Source: Spirometra erinaceieuropaei (Eukaryota > Platyhelminthes > Cestoda > Diphyllobothriidea > Diphyllobothriidae). From it: 64,000 nt of DNA. A model generated the notes under the pieces. That model worked only from the letters and a program-made list of their open reading frames with translations. It made no database searches and had not been told where the DNA came from. This document shows, in pieces, positions 35,579 through 47,743 of this stretch. The stretch is from NCBI GenBank assembly GCA_902702965.1, contig CACRXP010000007.1, positions 516,078-580,077 of the forward strand, read 5' to 3'. How positions within the stretch are numbered: the first letter of the stretch is position 1; each line of letters opens with the position of its first letter. The position numbers and the translations under genes were made by a program.

Positions 35579-36910
35579 CCTACACTCAGACTAGCAAAAT
35601 GGCTTGTCAAGGAGCCAAAACCAATTCGACAATTGTTTTCCACCTACACGATAAAAGACAGTCTTCATTTCATTGAAGAAATTAAGGACCAGAACATCGC
35701 TGACAAGTGTATGATTTCTTTAGACGTGGAATCCTTATTTACCAATGTACCATTGGATGAACCAATAGATATTATATGCGCCCATGCGCCCATGCGCCCA
35801 AAACCCGATTCTCCCCCGAACTACTACGAGATCTGCTAGTACTCTGCACCAAAGATGTTCAATTTCTGTTTAATGGGGAACTTTACAGACAAATTGACGG
35901 ATTCGCAATGGGCAGTCCACTCGGGCCAACCCTCGCCGATGTTTTTATGTGTTACCTAGAAGAAAAGGTGTCATCAGAATTAAACACGACAACATTATAC
36001 AGGAGATACGTGGACGATATATTCACGATTGTTGACAACAAGGAAGACGCCTCCGACCTACTTTGCCCGATGAATAATCTGCATCCTAAAATCAAATTTA
36101 CGATGGAAATGGAGCAGTTTAACAAGTTACCCCTCCTGGACGTCCTCATGTTTAGAGAGGATGATGGTTCAATAAGACGCTCCGTCTCCCACAAGATTAC
36201 GTGGAAAGGGCAATACTTACATTTTAAAAGCTTTGCGCTAATACAATGGAAACGTAATCTATTACATACTCTTTTTCAAAGAGCGAGAAATATTTGTTCC
36301 AGGGAGACCATAGGTATAGAAACTGCCCGAATCAAAGAAGCCTTACTTAATCGTGGTTATCCTGCACGCTTCATTCAGAAGTACAGCAACCAAGTTGACG
36401 GAACAGCCCGTTCCAAAGAAGCCCGTTATAATATGTCTACCTTTTAAGTGTGACAACGTCTCAAACACAATCAAGCGACGCTTGCGTTGCACTATAGAAA
36501 GAACGTACAACGCAGCAGAGCTTATCTTCATCAGTTCCACAAAAAGCCTTCCAATTAACCGGGAAAAGGATGCCTTGCCAATGCACGTCACCAAAAATTG
36601 TGTGTATGAATTCACATGCACTTGCGGATGCAAGTACATTGTGCGAACGCAAAGGCAATTGGCAACCAGGGCCGCTGAGCATTTGCCTAATTGGCTTTTC
36701 AAACAGGAAAACAAAAGCCCCCGTTCGTCTATTACGAAAAACCTGTTAGATAGCGGTCATGTTGTCGACCCTAAAGCATCTTTTCGAGTACTTGTCCGAG
36801 CGCATACAACTCGAACCTTGCGTTATTTGGAAGCAGCCTACATACGGAGGGAGAAACCAGACCTGTGCAAGCAGTTAGATCATGTGATCAATCTGCAATT
36901 GCCCTGGTAA
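35579..36910 (+). pseudogene. Penelope-like retroelement relic: RT with YVDD plus GIY-YIG
   Basis: The 5'-truncated RT begins LRLAKWLVKEPKPIRQLF and continues with SLDVESLFTNVPLDEPIDII. A GCGCCCAT triplication near 35778-35802 then shifts the frame. The second frame carries FNGELYRQIDGFAMGSPLGP and an intact catalytic box LYRRYVDDIFTIV, then KLPLLDVLMFREDDGS and NRGYPARFIQKY. A frameshift near 36380 leads into the linker and nuclease: CVYEFTCTCGCKYIVRTQRQ, in which the YIG Gly is Val, then RAAEHLPNWL and SGHVVDPKASF. The frame ends at 36910, with AATAAA at 37145-37150. This is a different Penelope family from the minus-strand relic at 30-32 kb. Confidence 0.9.
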
Positions 36911-37164
36911 TCTCACACCTCTGGTTTCCCCTGACTGTGATTTGTTGTGAACAGTTCGTCTCCCTATTGCCTATATGATGCTTATGTGGACGTCTTATGT
37001 GATTATTCATTGCCTTGAACTTTGACCTTGCTGTTATGCATTGCCATTCTGTACAAATTCATACTGCTGTGCGCATTCATTCGTTACCTATATTATGCAG
37101 AGACGGGCTGCAGTTGAAAAGCTGTCACGAAATTTATTGGCCCCAATAAATTCTGCTGTACATG
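36911..37164 (+). other. 3' untranslated region of the Penelope relic
   Basis: Non-coding sequence after the stop at 36910. AATAAA at 37145-37150 is a possible polyadenylation or element-end signal just before the truncated SINE. Confidence 0.45.
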
Positions 37165-37262
37165 CTTGTTTTCAAAAGGATATTTCACAGATGTTTTGGT
37201 AGATTTTAAATAATTCATATTGGCCTAACTGCGAAAACTCCGGCGCCTCGGTAGGATTCGAA
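37165..37262 (-). repeat. Truncated tRNA-derived SINE, minus strand
   Basis: The tail and B-box part ('cctcggtaggattcgaacc') match the minus-strand SINE at 5038-5235. The A-box half is missing where the foldback DNA element begins, so the SINE was probably cut by that insertion or both were joined by deletion. Confidence 0.7.
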
Positions 37263-37263
37263 C

Positions 37264-38217
37264 CGAAATGCGTTCTCGTCCCGAAAAGATTAATAAAGAA
37301 TGGTTGTAAATCTAATCATCACGCAGCATAACTCTATAATGAACCAGTTACCCCAGGGTGTAGGCTTTCGAATGAACTTCCTTCCGACTGCACGCAATAG
37401 CCATACTCTGCAAAAAATGACTACTTATGTAGCATGCGATTTTCTCATTGATTTTCGATGCCATTGAAAATTCAATTATATTTCATGGAAAACATGCATA
37501 AAAATATTCCTTCTTTTACTTATTCGGTAGAAAAGCATGTCCACTTCCAATTTTATACTCGAAAAAGAGTATGATTCGGTTTTGAAAAAGTTTCATATTG
37601 TGAGATTTCTTAATACCGTGAAATGGCCGTTCATAAAAAGTCATGTATCTGCATTTACGAATATCCATTGTAAAGTCAACAATATTTCTCAAATCCACCG
37701 CTTACTTTTATGAAACCTATAGGGTCTCCTCTTCATTTCGTAGAGAAATGCATGGTTTTTCGTACACGGAAAATATACGGCTTGTAGTTTTAAAACCCCG
37801 AATGCAAGTGTAACAGAAGGTCGGGCTCAAAATTATTAGGGAATAAGAAACGTTTTTCAATACCGAATTATTCCCGTCCATCGAGTATAAGATTATCATA
37901 CAACGTAATTGCCTACCGAATGAGCAAATGAATGGATGATTTTATGCATGTTTTCCATGAAATATAATTGAATGTTTTAGGGAATCGAAAATAAATGAGA
38001 AATTTGCATGCTACTTATGTAGTCATTTTTGCAGAGTATAGTTCTTGCATGCAGTCGAAAATAAGTTCTTTCGAAAGCCGACACCCTGAGGTAACTGGAT
38101 CATTATAGAATTATGCTGTATGATGATCAGTTTCACAACCCTACTTAATTAATCTTTTCGAAACGAGAACGCATTTCGAGATTTCGCTCGAGGTTTCATG
38201 AGTCAGCCCACCTACCG
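37264..38217. mobile_element. TA-type foldback DNA element, second copy, 5' end truncated
   Basis: The right end 'agcccacctaccg' followed by TA matches the terminus of the 913-bp element at 12541-13453. The two arms (about 37264-37710 and 37730-38217) are inverted copies, including 'gcatgctacttatgtagtc' and 'gaaatgcgttctcg'. The left terminal repeat is missing at the junction with a truncated SINE. No transposase. Confidence 0.75.
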
Positions 38218-40477
38218 TACAGCCTAATCTGTCTCATGCAGCAAGTGTAAGCGGTCGAGTTTGGCGGTGCGTTCCATTTAAGGGAGCCTTCTGATATTGT
38301 GGATAGCCGGTTGAGGACGCTACAGAAATTCCCGACTTCATAATTACCGAATTATCAGCGAGGAAAGTTGCTCCGAGAGCCGAGCAGTGTCCACAGCTCT
38401 TTTGGTGCAGAGGCCGTAGACCGCCTTGATCGCATTAAATCTCTTCAGCCGGATGACTTAGTCAGGGTTATTTCATTTTCCACAGCTGCAGCCGCGCACC
38501 ATCTACCGACGGCGAAAGAAGGCTTCTTTGTTTGTGTCGGTCCCGCTGTTGGCGTAGGCCACTCTCGGCCTGTTCTTCTCGAATATGAGATTGGTAGAGC
38601 GACGCTCACCGATCGCTTCTACAGAACTCACTCGTGCCGGTGTGCCTTACGGACTCTATCTCGACCCCGACTAGAAGCCGCAAAGCGGCGCATGATATAG
38701 TCAGAATGACAAAGACAGGAGAGATCGGAAAGGCCATTTCTGGCTCATTTGCCGTCGTCATCCAATCACACCCAACCCCCAGGTGTGGAACACCTGGGAC
38801 TCGATCCCGCCTCTCACCACTGACATTGCAAATTTCTTCCATATGGTCATAAAACCAATGCAGATGTTGGTGGCGTGAGGATACAAGGACGTTTATGACA
38901 ATTAATTGGTGACAGTTTCTCAGTTAGTATCATGGCGTCTCTATGGCGGCGCGGCCCGACGGTCTCGGTATTTCTTTCAGGTGGGCGTCAAAAGCACTCA
39001 GCAGAACGATATTTGCCTTACCTAGTGATTACCTACGTTATGCTCTCCTGCGAGATTATAGTCGGAGTCTCATAGTTGGAACGACAGGATGGTGGTTCAT
39101 CCGACCGTTGGACACGTAAATCCACGTCGTGGAGGTCTTACTACCGGACAAGAGTGCAGTCTAGAAGGCGCCGGCTTTGGTTACGAGTACGCGCTGTCTC
39201 CTTCCCTCGTTGTCTTCCCGGAAATGTAGACCTTCACCCTAAGTTGGATTTAATGTGGAAGAGGACAAGTATTCTTCAATGAAATTAATCCTTTTGAGCG
39301 CGTTTTAAAAGGTCATCATTGGCCTATGTTGTGTTTCCTATATCTCCAACAAACACTAACATTTCGTATTTGTTTGCATTAACTGCAATTCCGGCCTGGG
39401 GAAAACTCCACGCTTATACCTCCTAAGGCATGAGAGAATTGTTTTAGGTGATTGTAGACTAGAAACCCAACGTGTATTCCCCGAAATAACCCACTGAATG
39501 ATTGTATTGTCATCTACCCATACATTTCGTTAAGTGATCATCAAAGAGAATATTTAAAAATTATAGCGGACAGTCAATCTTTAGCGGACTCACTTTTCTT
39601 TACAGTGCATATTTCAGTTAAAATTAGGCGTCATTTAGAAAACATTTAAACAGTCGAATATCCACGGACTCATGAATGACTTCGTAACTGATTTTGATAT
39701 ACTGCTCAAAAAATCATTATTTTTCATAATTACTTGGTAACTTGGTTGTTCTAACTAATTAGGCCGTAAATCATAAATCTTATTTGTAAAAATGGGGTTT
39801 TAAAATACCAATGGTCAAAAACAAAGTTAATCACTTAGGCCTGGTATGTACAATGCTGGAGCCAGTTTCTTCCTATCCTTAATGAAAATTGTATAATTGA
39901 GATAAAAAATCTTTTTGATAATAAGGCATAGTCGTTTAAAGCATGCGTGTATTTATTCACGTAAAACTACTGAGATTCAAACCCATTCAAATTGCAAAAT
40001 GCGACCTAGTTCCCCAACTTGACGTGTTTTTGAAACAAGCATTAAGAGCAGGATTCAGTGACATTTGAAAATTTCACCACAGTCAATCAACTGCTTCCTA
40101 TTGTTTCATCTCAGATGAAACAGTACGTAGAAACACTCACCTCCTTAGCGTGAAAACCTGTCTGTCGTGTTTTAGCCAGGGTGTTTTGAAAAACCACAAG
40201 GGCCGTTTATATCAGCCGAAACCTTGCATCAAGTCCCCACATTAGATGGCTGGCCGGCACGAAAAGTGAACTAGGCGCCTGAAATTTAGTTCGACTGCGG
40301 AGGACTGCGTTTCCACGCCACTTAGCCCATCTTACTCGTACAAAAAAAACAATAAAACGCGCTTTGTTGGTGAATGAAAAGCCGCGACTTGGATGACTGC
40401 CAACTGACGGATAACCCGCTCCTCCTCTTTGACATTCCCACTCAGATGGGATCAGAACCAGCCACGTCTTGTTTCTG
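38218..40477. other. Spacer without recognised gene
   Basis: Open frames at 38368-38700 (plus, 110 codons) and 38606-38842 (minus) overlap and match nothing I recognise. From 39300 to 40330 the sequence is A/T-rich with no frame of note. Confidence 0.45.
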
Positions 40478-41075
40478 TACAGTCATCTACAAAATAGATT
40501 GCATTGAGAGCGACTGCAACTATGTGGGAGAAACCGGGCGGAAATTGCAAACTCGCCTAGAGGAGCACAAATCGGCCACTCGGAGGTTAGACACTAAATC
40601 TCAATTAGCAACACATGCTGGAGAAACTGGGCATACTTTTGATCCCCAGAGGGCTGCCAGCTTAGGACGGGACAACACAAAAGCAGAACGGCTAACTCTC
40701 GAGGCGTGGTTCTCCGATGCCCACTCTATCAACAGGCATCGGGACCTTCCTGCAGCTTACAAAGTCCTACGTCATCACAATCGTAGAGGTCTGGACCAAA
40801 CAACCACACCGGATTTAAGAAGGCCGCACGGAGATAGCCCGATGCTGAGTTTACTCGGTGAGAAAGAAGAAGAAGAACCGCCAGACCGACCGCCCGACTA
40901 AAGTCCAATCAGTTCCCCTCGACGGAGTGGTGACTCACAATGCACGCAGGGAAAACGCCCGTCAACCATCTCCCGAGAGACCGAGGCAGCGAGAGGAGGG
41001 AAAAATTCGACCAACATGAAGGCGGTCAACACAACTGCCACTTTAAATTAAATTTCTGATCGATTAAGTGCATTT
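40478..41075 (+). pseudogene. Penelope-like GIY-YIG fragment, 5' truncated
   Basis: From TVIYKIDC on, the frame follows the nuclease at 32486-33068 closely: CNYVGETGRKLQTRLEEHKS, GHTFDPQRA, LTLEAWFSDAHS and the acidic tail ending in PPDRPPD, then a stop at 40902. Homology continues in the non-coding 3' part to about 41075, where the segmental duplication unit B starts. The block upstream of 40478 is unrelated, so RT and linker are lost. Confidence 0.82.
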
Positions 41076-41082
41076 TACGCTG

Positions 41083-42350
41083 ACACAAAGTACAAGGCGC
41101 TTTAAGTGTTTCTGGTAACCATTTACTGCAACAAGAACAGATGGGCTCTCCTCTTTTATCTAAAGTCGAGAAGATCAAGTTATTTTGCAACCAATCAGCT
41201 ATTACGCAGTAATAAGGGATGAATTGTGTCCGAATTTCGAATCGTACTAAGATTCCCATAGAAGTGGTATCCACCGATGCATAATGAATGCGCAATTGAA
41301 TGTGAACATATCTGCCGCGATGGTTATGCACTCGTGCCTAGTAGTGAGCACTCATACGTAATAGTAATTGGTGTATTTATGAAGAAACCTCCCGAACCCG
41401 TCGAGAATGTAATGGGGGAGTTTATTCGTTTGGATTTTCATTTATATTCGAACACATAGGTTTGACATCCGTTTATATCTGACTCGTAGTATTTGGAAAA
41501 ATGTCGTTCTCCAAACCTCAAATTGCGTGCATAGGACGTAAGTGCATTTACTGGTCATGTGCTATTTCTATCAGAAAAAACCAGACACGTTTCACGTGAC
41601 TTGAAACCGTTATATTCCAATAAATGAACTGAGTAACTGGACAGTTATTAACTAAACAGTTGCACTTTTCAAACTGCCTCATTCCAGCTACTCTGCTTCA
41701 TTATGATTACTGCGAATTGGGAGCAGGAAAACCTGAAGTAATGCAAAGATAATATGGTGGGAAAAGGTTAGCCGATTGCACCACAGGAAGGTTTCCACAA
41801 CTATGCGGTTGATGCCAATACTGTGTTCGTCTTGATTCGAATCCCGGTCATTCCGTCGTTTGGTTGGCATGTGATTAGCAGGAGATGGTGACTACGCAGT
41901 CGTCCAGTTGGTGTTCTCTTTGTACGTCAGTTAGAATAGCTAGACCTGTAACCTAAATTAAAGACCGATTAAACTGCCGAAAAAAGGAGCGGCCACAAAT
42001 TAACTCCTCAAAAATCCTCGTTATCGCATGGGATATATCAGTAGGTTTGGTTTGCAGTTAGGATTATGAAGAAAGGACTGTAATGCGGATTAGCTTAAAG
42101 CGCAATTTCGCTGTCGTCAGAGAGTTCAGTGCACTGCTTGTGCTAAAAAACGAGACGTCGGGGCAAATATAATTCGATCCACTAGATCGCCTCCTCCTCC
42201 TCCTCCTTTTCTTTTTCTCTGTCTTCTTTGGCTGAGGTGAACGTGTAATGGATAAACCGGTCTATGGGGGAAAAAATATGCGCGGGTATATGAGCGAGTA
42301 GAATGTGAAAATGGATCACAGCAGCCACGAGAATTCAGCTTAATGCTGAA
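41083..42350. other. Duplicated non-coding DNA, unit B
   Basis: Counterpart of 6829-8510. About 350 bp present in unit A at 7870-8290 are shortened here. No gene recognised. Confidence 0.5.
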
Positions 42351-44640
42351 TTCCTATTGAACGTTGCGCCTAAGCATAACAGGTGTATTTTTAATGTTGC
42401 GAAAATTCCCATTGAGCAGTTCAGAAGAGTGTGTGGCGAACATACGCGTGCTTTCGATAAATTCTCATCGGGCCTGGGCATTTATATGGGGATGAGGTAC
42501 AAAGTGAAGCATGCGAGAGATAAAAGCAACTGATTACAGTTCGTCTTTTCAAACAAATTGGGTATGTGAATAGAGGGGGGAGGGGGAGAAGAGGAAGCAC
42601 TAAGTGACTGTGAGGGTTAGGTAGAGCCGTGTCAGAAGAGGGGAACCTCTGTAATCTGATGGCAGTCACTTCTGCCGTTGCTAGTAAGCGCTGACACAGC
42701 CGCTTAGGGTAGTTAGGTGGGACCTTGTAAATCCCACGGAATGTTTCGTTGGATCCACATGATGCCCAGAATCAACCATGTGTGCGAGGATGGAACTGTG
42801 TATACTCTTAACTTCCCCTTTCCTCAGCCATGCCGACTGCTGTTCTCGTATTCTTGTGGATAGGCGCCAACTCCTACGACCAATATAGCCTAGAGGAAGT
42901 TGAGATTTTATGGAATTATTGCCTTGAAATTTGTCCGTGTAGTCTATAAATGACTGGGAAGGCGAAGGTCCGGTAGGACTTATTAAACAGAAGAACCCAG
43001 AATTAATAAGAACTTACAAAAAACATTGGCGTCTATAGGTCAGATGTGACGTTACATTCGGGTCAGATCATCAGCTTTTTGGAAGTAATAAAAGTGAAAC
43101 AACGTTAGACATCCCTGTTTGATTATCTTCGAAAATCATGGAATCGGCGCACCAATAGGTAATTTTAGTCGCCAATGATTTTTGGTCGATACGGAAAATG
43201 TTAAAACAAATTTTGTACAAGCATTTTTGATGCATTCATTTTAGGGATTCGAAGAGAAACCGCCCTGAGGGGAATTAACTGCTGTGAAAATAAGCATTCT
43301 TGGCCGATGTATCTTCCTCGTTGAGTGTACGCCAAGCCAGCAGTCAGGGTTGCGTAACGATACTCCTCAATTTAAGTTCTGTGAATATTCCCATGTTACA
43401 ATTGAAAAGCCAGTTTGTTAAACACGTGTTTTCGGTAACTCGTCATCAGGCCACAGCAGTTACATAGAAGCTGAAAATATGCGAAGTTCACAGGACTGTT
43501 TCAGAGTTTTGAAAATTTCCATTGTAAAATTCGAAAGGTAATTTGGCGAGCGTACGTCTGCTTTCCATAAATATTCTTCAGGGCTGTACATTTATATGTC
43601 TATTGAAGTAATGCATTAAAAGATACGCGCAAGTAAATAATTAAGCTGTAGCTCAGGCTTGGGGAGGGGGGGGAAGCGATAAAAGCAATCGACTAGGGCT
43701 CACCTTTTTATACAAACGGGGTACCTGAACAGAGGGAACGGAAGGGAGGGGAGGCATTAAGCGGCAGTGGGAGTTAGGAAGAGCTGTCTCACCAGGGGGT
43801 GTAGGTAGGGGAGACATGCGTACAGTTAATCGAGACTTGCCCACGGTAGACGTGGCGCGTACAGAAGGTTCTTCTGCGCGTACAGGATCAGCCTCTTATA
43901 GCCTGATGACAGTCGCTTCTGTCGTTGCTAATAAGAGCTGATCCAGTCGCTTAAGCTAGTTGGCACACCAAAAGAAAACGCTTTTGCATGCCACTACAAT
44001 ACTCTCCCCCCTAGGAGTTCAGATTTGCAAAGTGGGGGGTGAATGAGACAAGCTGTAGGCATAGTCGCCAATGATTTTTGACTGATACGGCAAATGTTAA
44101 AACGGACGACGAGAGTTTAATCATATTTCAAAAGAGCACTTGGAGAGCTCTCGCGTGCTTTCGATAAATTCTTATCGAGACTGTACATTTATATGGGAAC
44201 GAGGTACACACTGAACGTGTGAGTGATAATTGAAATTGATTACGTTTTATCATTTAATACGGACGGGGCATATGAATAGAGTGGGGGAAGGGGGGAGGAG
44301 AGGAGTCAGTCAGTGACAGTGAGGGTTAGGTTGACCCGTGTCATAATGGGGGGAGGGAAGGAGGTGGGGCGCGGAGACCTGCATACAGCTAATCGATCCT
44401 AGCCCACGGTAGACGGAGAGCGTGCAAGAGGTTCTTTTGCGTGCACAGGACCGGCCTCTTGTAACCTGATGGTGGTCGCTTCTGCCGTTGCTAGTAAGCG
44501 CTGACCCAGTCGCTTCAGCTAGTCGGTGCACCAACAGAAAACGCTTTTTCATGCCACTACAATACTCTCCTCCCTGGGAGTTCAGATGTGCAAAGTGGGC
44601 GTGAATGAGACAAGCTCTAGGCATAGTGTACAAGTTGGTA
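42351..44640 (-). repeat. Three successive repeat modules with hammerhead-like cores (class delta)
   Basis: Modules at about 42360-42740, 43530-44040 and 44110-44610 share the order: hammerhead-like segment, G-rich tract, 'gctgacccagtcgctt'-type end and 'catgccactacaatactctcc'. On the minus strand the cores are CCGATGA (42465-42471), CTGAAGA (43575-43581, full consensus) and TCGATAA (44171-44177), each followed by nine bases, GAAA and GC-rich stem III arms. Minus-strand 'catataaatg' lies just before two of the cores and could act as a TATA box. Between modules 1 and 2 lies a class gamma motif (minus, 43418-43452). They look like terminal repeats of one element family. Confidence 0.55.
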
Positions 44641-45720
44641 ATAATCCAGGAAACGGACACAACGACCACTGCGCGTTGGTGTTGGAGGTTTGGGGAGGGG
44701 GCAGTAGGGAAATGCACAAGGTTAGCAGGTGTACGTGGAGAAGACAAAGTTACAGGTAAAGAAAGTCGGTATAAACCACCTGCAACCGAACGATTGAGAC
44801 CACTTCGGTGCGAACGTCATGGGAAATTATGAACTTCTTGTCCGCGCCTGACAGGACGCGAAACAGTCCATCGTAGGGTCATTGTAGTACCCTACAAACA
44901 TTACCTACGCGGACAAAGGCAAAAAAACATGTTAACAAGTTAGGATCAATGTAAAACTTACTTGCTGGAACGCGCTGAGATTAACCGTTGTTTTACCAGA
45001 CCGTTAGCCATAACGGGTAGCATTTATCTCGGCCAAGCTTTTGACGGTCCGAAAAAATCGCCGGGAATCCGCAGGCTCGGTACAGGAGCACTTTAAGACG
45101 GGTTTGAGCGCTGTGCAGATATCGTGCGTGATCAAAGGGAGATGTTGGCTCCAGCGAGTGGAGTTGTCACAGTCTCTGATTTGACGGTGAAAACACCCAC
45201 CTAGATAGTTGGTTGGGGATAATAGGCTGTCGTGCGTATGGGAGAGTGTCCTAGGAGATCTGGAAAGACCTTAAAATTCTAGATTTAAATAGCTTGCCCG
45301 TTCAATGGCAATAGTTATGGAGACGCCATTATGGGGCATCCAAAAAGGCATGAGCTGCAGTATCTGCAGCGATGTTTGGAATTGGAGTCGAATCGGATGG
45401 CTCATCGCGTAAATCGGTCACTCGCAGAAATCAAATGGTTGTAACCGCGGGATTTCCACGAAGGACGGACAAGAGCAACGTACACATGTGCAAAACGCGC
45501 GTCGGATGCAAGAAAGGTGCTTCTTGGGGCTGTGCCGTCCGATTTTGACTTTCTGACGGGCCAAACATGACAGGACAGAGCCCGGACGATCTGAGTCGCG
45601 CTCGGGCACAACTGACAAAGCTAAATGGCTCGTCTACGCGTACCACACACAATCTTGTCCCACAGACGCGCGCCAGTTTTCGACAGAGCACAAAGACCTG
45701 CGACCAGGAGGTGCGCAATG
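44641..45720 (-). pseudogene. Ty3/Gypsy-type integrase relic, unit B
   Basis: Paralog of 9970-11060. FAHVYVALVRPSWKSRGYNH followed by LISASDRFTR (about 45510-45402) is the region of the first catalytic Asp, here replaced (DLLGP in unit A reads ALVRP). Downstream integrase segments are broken by frameshifts. Pol parts upstream of the integrase are missing. The two relics share most lesions, so it was already dead before duplication. Confidence 0.75.
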
Positions 45721-45729
45721 TCGGGAGGT

Positions 45730-46300
45730 TCCTGCTTCCTAGGTGGCTACCAGAAACACTGTACCGCCAAGATCTTCCCAATAGAAGGAAATGCAAAGGT
45801 GCAACTACGACGATGGCAACTGTCTATTCTCAGCGCTGCACAGCTATGCTCTGCTGGGCCACATAAGGGATGTTTCACGAACTCTCCCTCCCCCTACGGT
45901 TGGGAGGTAAAGACCGACTCCCATTGCAGGCCACATCGATGTGTATTTATTCAGTCACTTGCTCCTGTGGTGCGGGATACATTGGACATACAAGGAGGCG
46001 CCTGAAAAAGGGAGAAAGTAAACACATACCGGTCTGGTTAGACAGAGGTGAGACCAATTCAATTTCAGCTTTATTCTCGCGCATCTGGTCGATACGAATC
46101 ACCGAGTCGATGCCAAAGAAGCCTTTCAGGTTGTCTACCGGAGACCAACAAGCTTCTCCAGAGGCCTACGCCAACGGGTGCTAGCTACAGCCGGGGCAGT
46201 GTCTATACGGCTAGCCACTCCAGTGCTATGCTGTCAGAAGATGTTGACACAGGCGTCCCGTCATCCGTGGCCAACGCCGACCCTAGATGACGGTTTCTCG
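45730..46300 (+). pseudogene. Penelope-like linker and GIY-YIG fragment, unit B
   Basis: Paralog of 11090-11640 with a better linker: KDRLPLQATSMCIYSVTC, then CGAGYIGHTRRRLKKGESKH, HIPVWL. The YIG motif is intact here (GYIG). A frameshift follows as in unit A, then a tail in another frame. The RT is missing. Confidence 0.78.
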
Positions 46301-46520
46301 CCGTCCCACCCTCCTGATGGCTGTGATGTGTGCTCAACGTATCCGACTTAAAAACATCCCTCACAGCCTAGGTCACACCTCCCCCTCGCCCTCTTGACCC
46401 AATGACCATAAAACGCCGACCTCGACATACGGGTGACGTGAAAACGATGAGGTTAAGAGCACTTGAGTCACTTATGAACCTTGCGAAATTCGCGTATTTT
46501 CAATTCCTATGTTAGCATTT

Positions 46521-46557
46521 TCGCCTGACGACGAGTTACGGAAAACTCGTGTTTGCC
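46521..46557 (+). ncRNA. Hammerhead-like motif (class gamma) at Penelope terminus
   Basis: CTGACGA (46525-46531), a 2-bp stem II (CG/CG) with loop AGTTA, GAAA (46541-46544), near-palindromic AACTCGTGTT, T and then GCC. Stem I is poor (CGC against GCC). Core bases fit the consensus, but the weak stems mean activity is doubtful. Confidence 0.4.
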
Positions 46558-46920
46558 AAACTAACTTTTCAATACAAAGGATTCTCGGTAGTTTCCAGAG
46601 TAATCTGAATTTACGGGCAAGTCCTTGCAATGAAATCATAGCCTTTTCCAGGCTCATGCTTGCGGAGAAGGGTACGTGTGAAGGGATTTACTAGAAGTCA
46701 AACATAACGGGGAAACTTGCCCAAGAAAGCTTAGCCAGGACTTCAGGGAATCTATCATAGAACGGAGTGTACAAGGGATAAGTTAGCTAAAAATAAATTT
46801 GACGCTTCATTGGGGGGGGGGTGGCAAGGCGATACACCGAATGTATTTTGATGTCCTTAAGTGTCAAAAAACACGCTTCGTTATTCTCTGACATCATTAT
46901 TTACTTGCCTTCCAGTTTTA
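46558..46920. other. Duplicated non-coding DNA, unit B
   Basis: Counterpart of 11901-12235. A G homopolymer (about 46811-46821) is private to unit B. No gene. Confidence 0.45.
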
Positions 46921-46923
46921 GGA

Positions 46924-47172
46924 CACAAACATTAGTTTCTGGGGTTACCTTTGCCGAATTAGTGAGAATTTGCATTTAAAATTAGTTCTCAGATTTGAGT
47001 GCTTTTACCTGGGCATTTGCATGTAGTTTGTATATAAATGTCCCTGAAACAAACATTAGTTTCTAGGGTTACATTTGCCAAATTAGTGAGAATTTGCATT
47101 TAAAATTAGTTCACAGATTTGAGTGGTTTAACCTGGACATTTGCATGTAGTTTGTATCTAAATGTCCCTGAA
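46924..47172 (+). repeat. Tandem duplication of about 125 bp
   Basis: The segment from 'acaaacattagtttct' to 'aatgtccctgaaa' occurs twice head to tail (about 46924-47048 and 47049-47172). Unit A has a single copy at about 12242-12366. The two copies differ at several places, so the event is not extremely recent. Confidence 0.8.
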
Positions 47173-47239
47173 ATATATGTAAACGTGACCCATTATTTCA
47201 CTGACACAAGAAGTACAGAAGAGGACGTAGATATTAATT

Positions 47240-47743
47240 TGCCTTGTTTAATTTCCGAGGAAATTAATGCGCGAACTTGGAGTAAATCTTTCGAAACGGG
47301 CCTTTTCAGTCACGTTCCAAATTTTGATATGAATATTTGGGGTGAAATCCATCAACTACTGCGAAATAACCGCTTAATATTCACAAACCTCCAACAGGCA
47401 GCCAGTAGTATAGATCCGTGTAATGATTTATCGCACTAACAACACAGGTATTAGCTAAAAGCTGATAAATTTCAGCTCAAATATTCATATCAAAATTTGG
47501 AACGTGCCTGAAAAGGTCCGTTTCCAAAGATTTACTCCAATTTCGCGCATTAATTTCCTCGGAAATTAAACAAGGCAAGTTGAAACTGGAATTCATATAC
47601 CAGAAAACACACGGGGGACGCTGGGGGACCCATTGACGAGCCGAACCCCTCGCAGCTGCGTCAGGCAGAGGCATAAGATCGGCGAAACACGCGTGTCTGG
47701 GCTTTTAGTTAATACCTGTGTTGGTAGTACGGTAAATAATTGC
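47240..47743 (+). mobile_element. 504-bp hammerhead-bearing retroelement with 13-bp target duplication
   Basis: Direct repeats 'gtagatattaatt' flank the insert (47227-47239 and 47744-47756), and unit A keeps one uninterrupted copy (12412-12424). The left half follows the 346-bp satellite unit. The right half contains an inverted copy of the left end (47483-47581 against 47239-47345) and then the unit segment carrying the hammerhead. No open frame of note. The insert is a short non-autonomous element related to the satellite, presumably moved by Penelope or LINE enzymes. Confidence 0.82.
47629..47701 (+). ncRNA. Hammerhead ribozyme copy (class alpha) with C3 changed
   Basis: Stem I CCCA (47629-47632) pairs with TGGG (47698-47701). 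The core is TTGACGA (47633-47639) in place of CTGACGA. Stem II is GCCGA/TCGGC (47640-47644, 47679-47683), followed by GAAA (47684-47687), palindromic stem III ACACGCGTGT (47687-47696) and C at the cleavage position 47697. All elements but the invariant C3 are kept, so self-cleavage should be lost. Confidence 0.7.

Noticed and set aside
38368..38842. Overlapping 110- and 78-codon frames
   Set aside because: No family signature, both strands open at once, no splice context; probably repeat-derived non-coding DNA.
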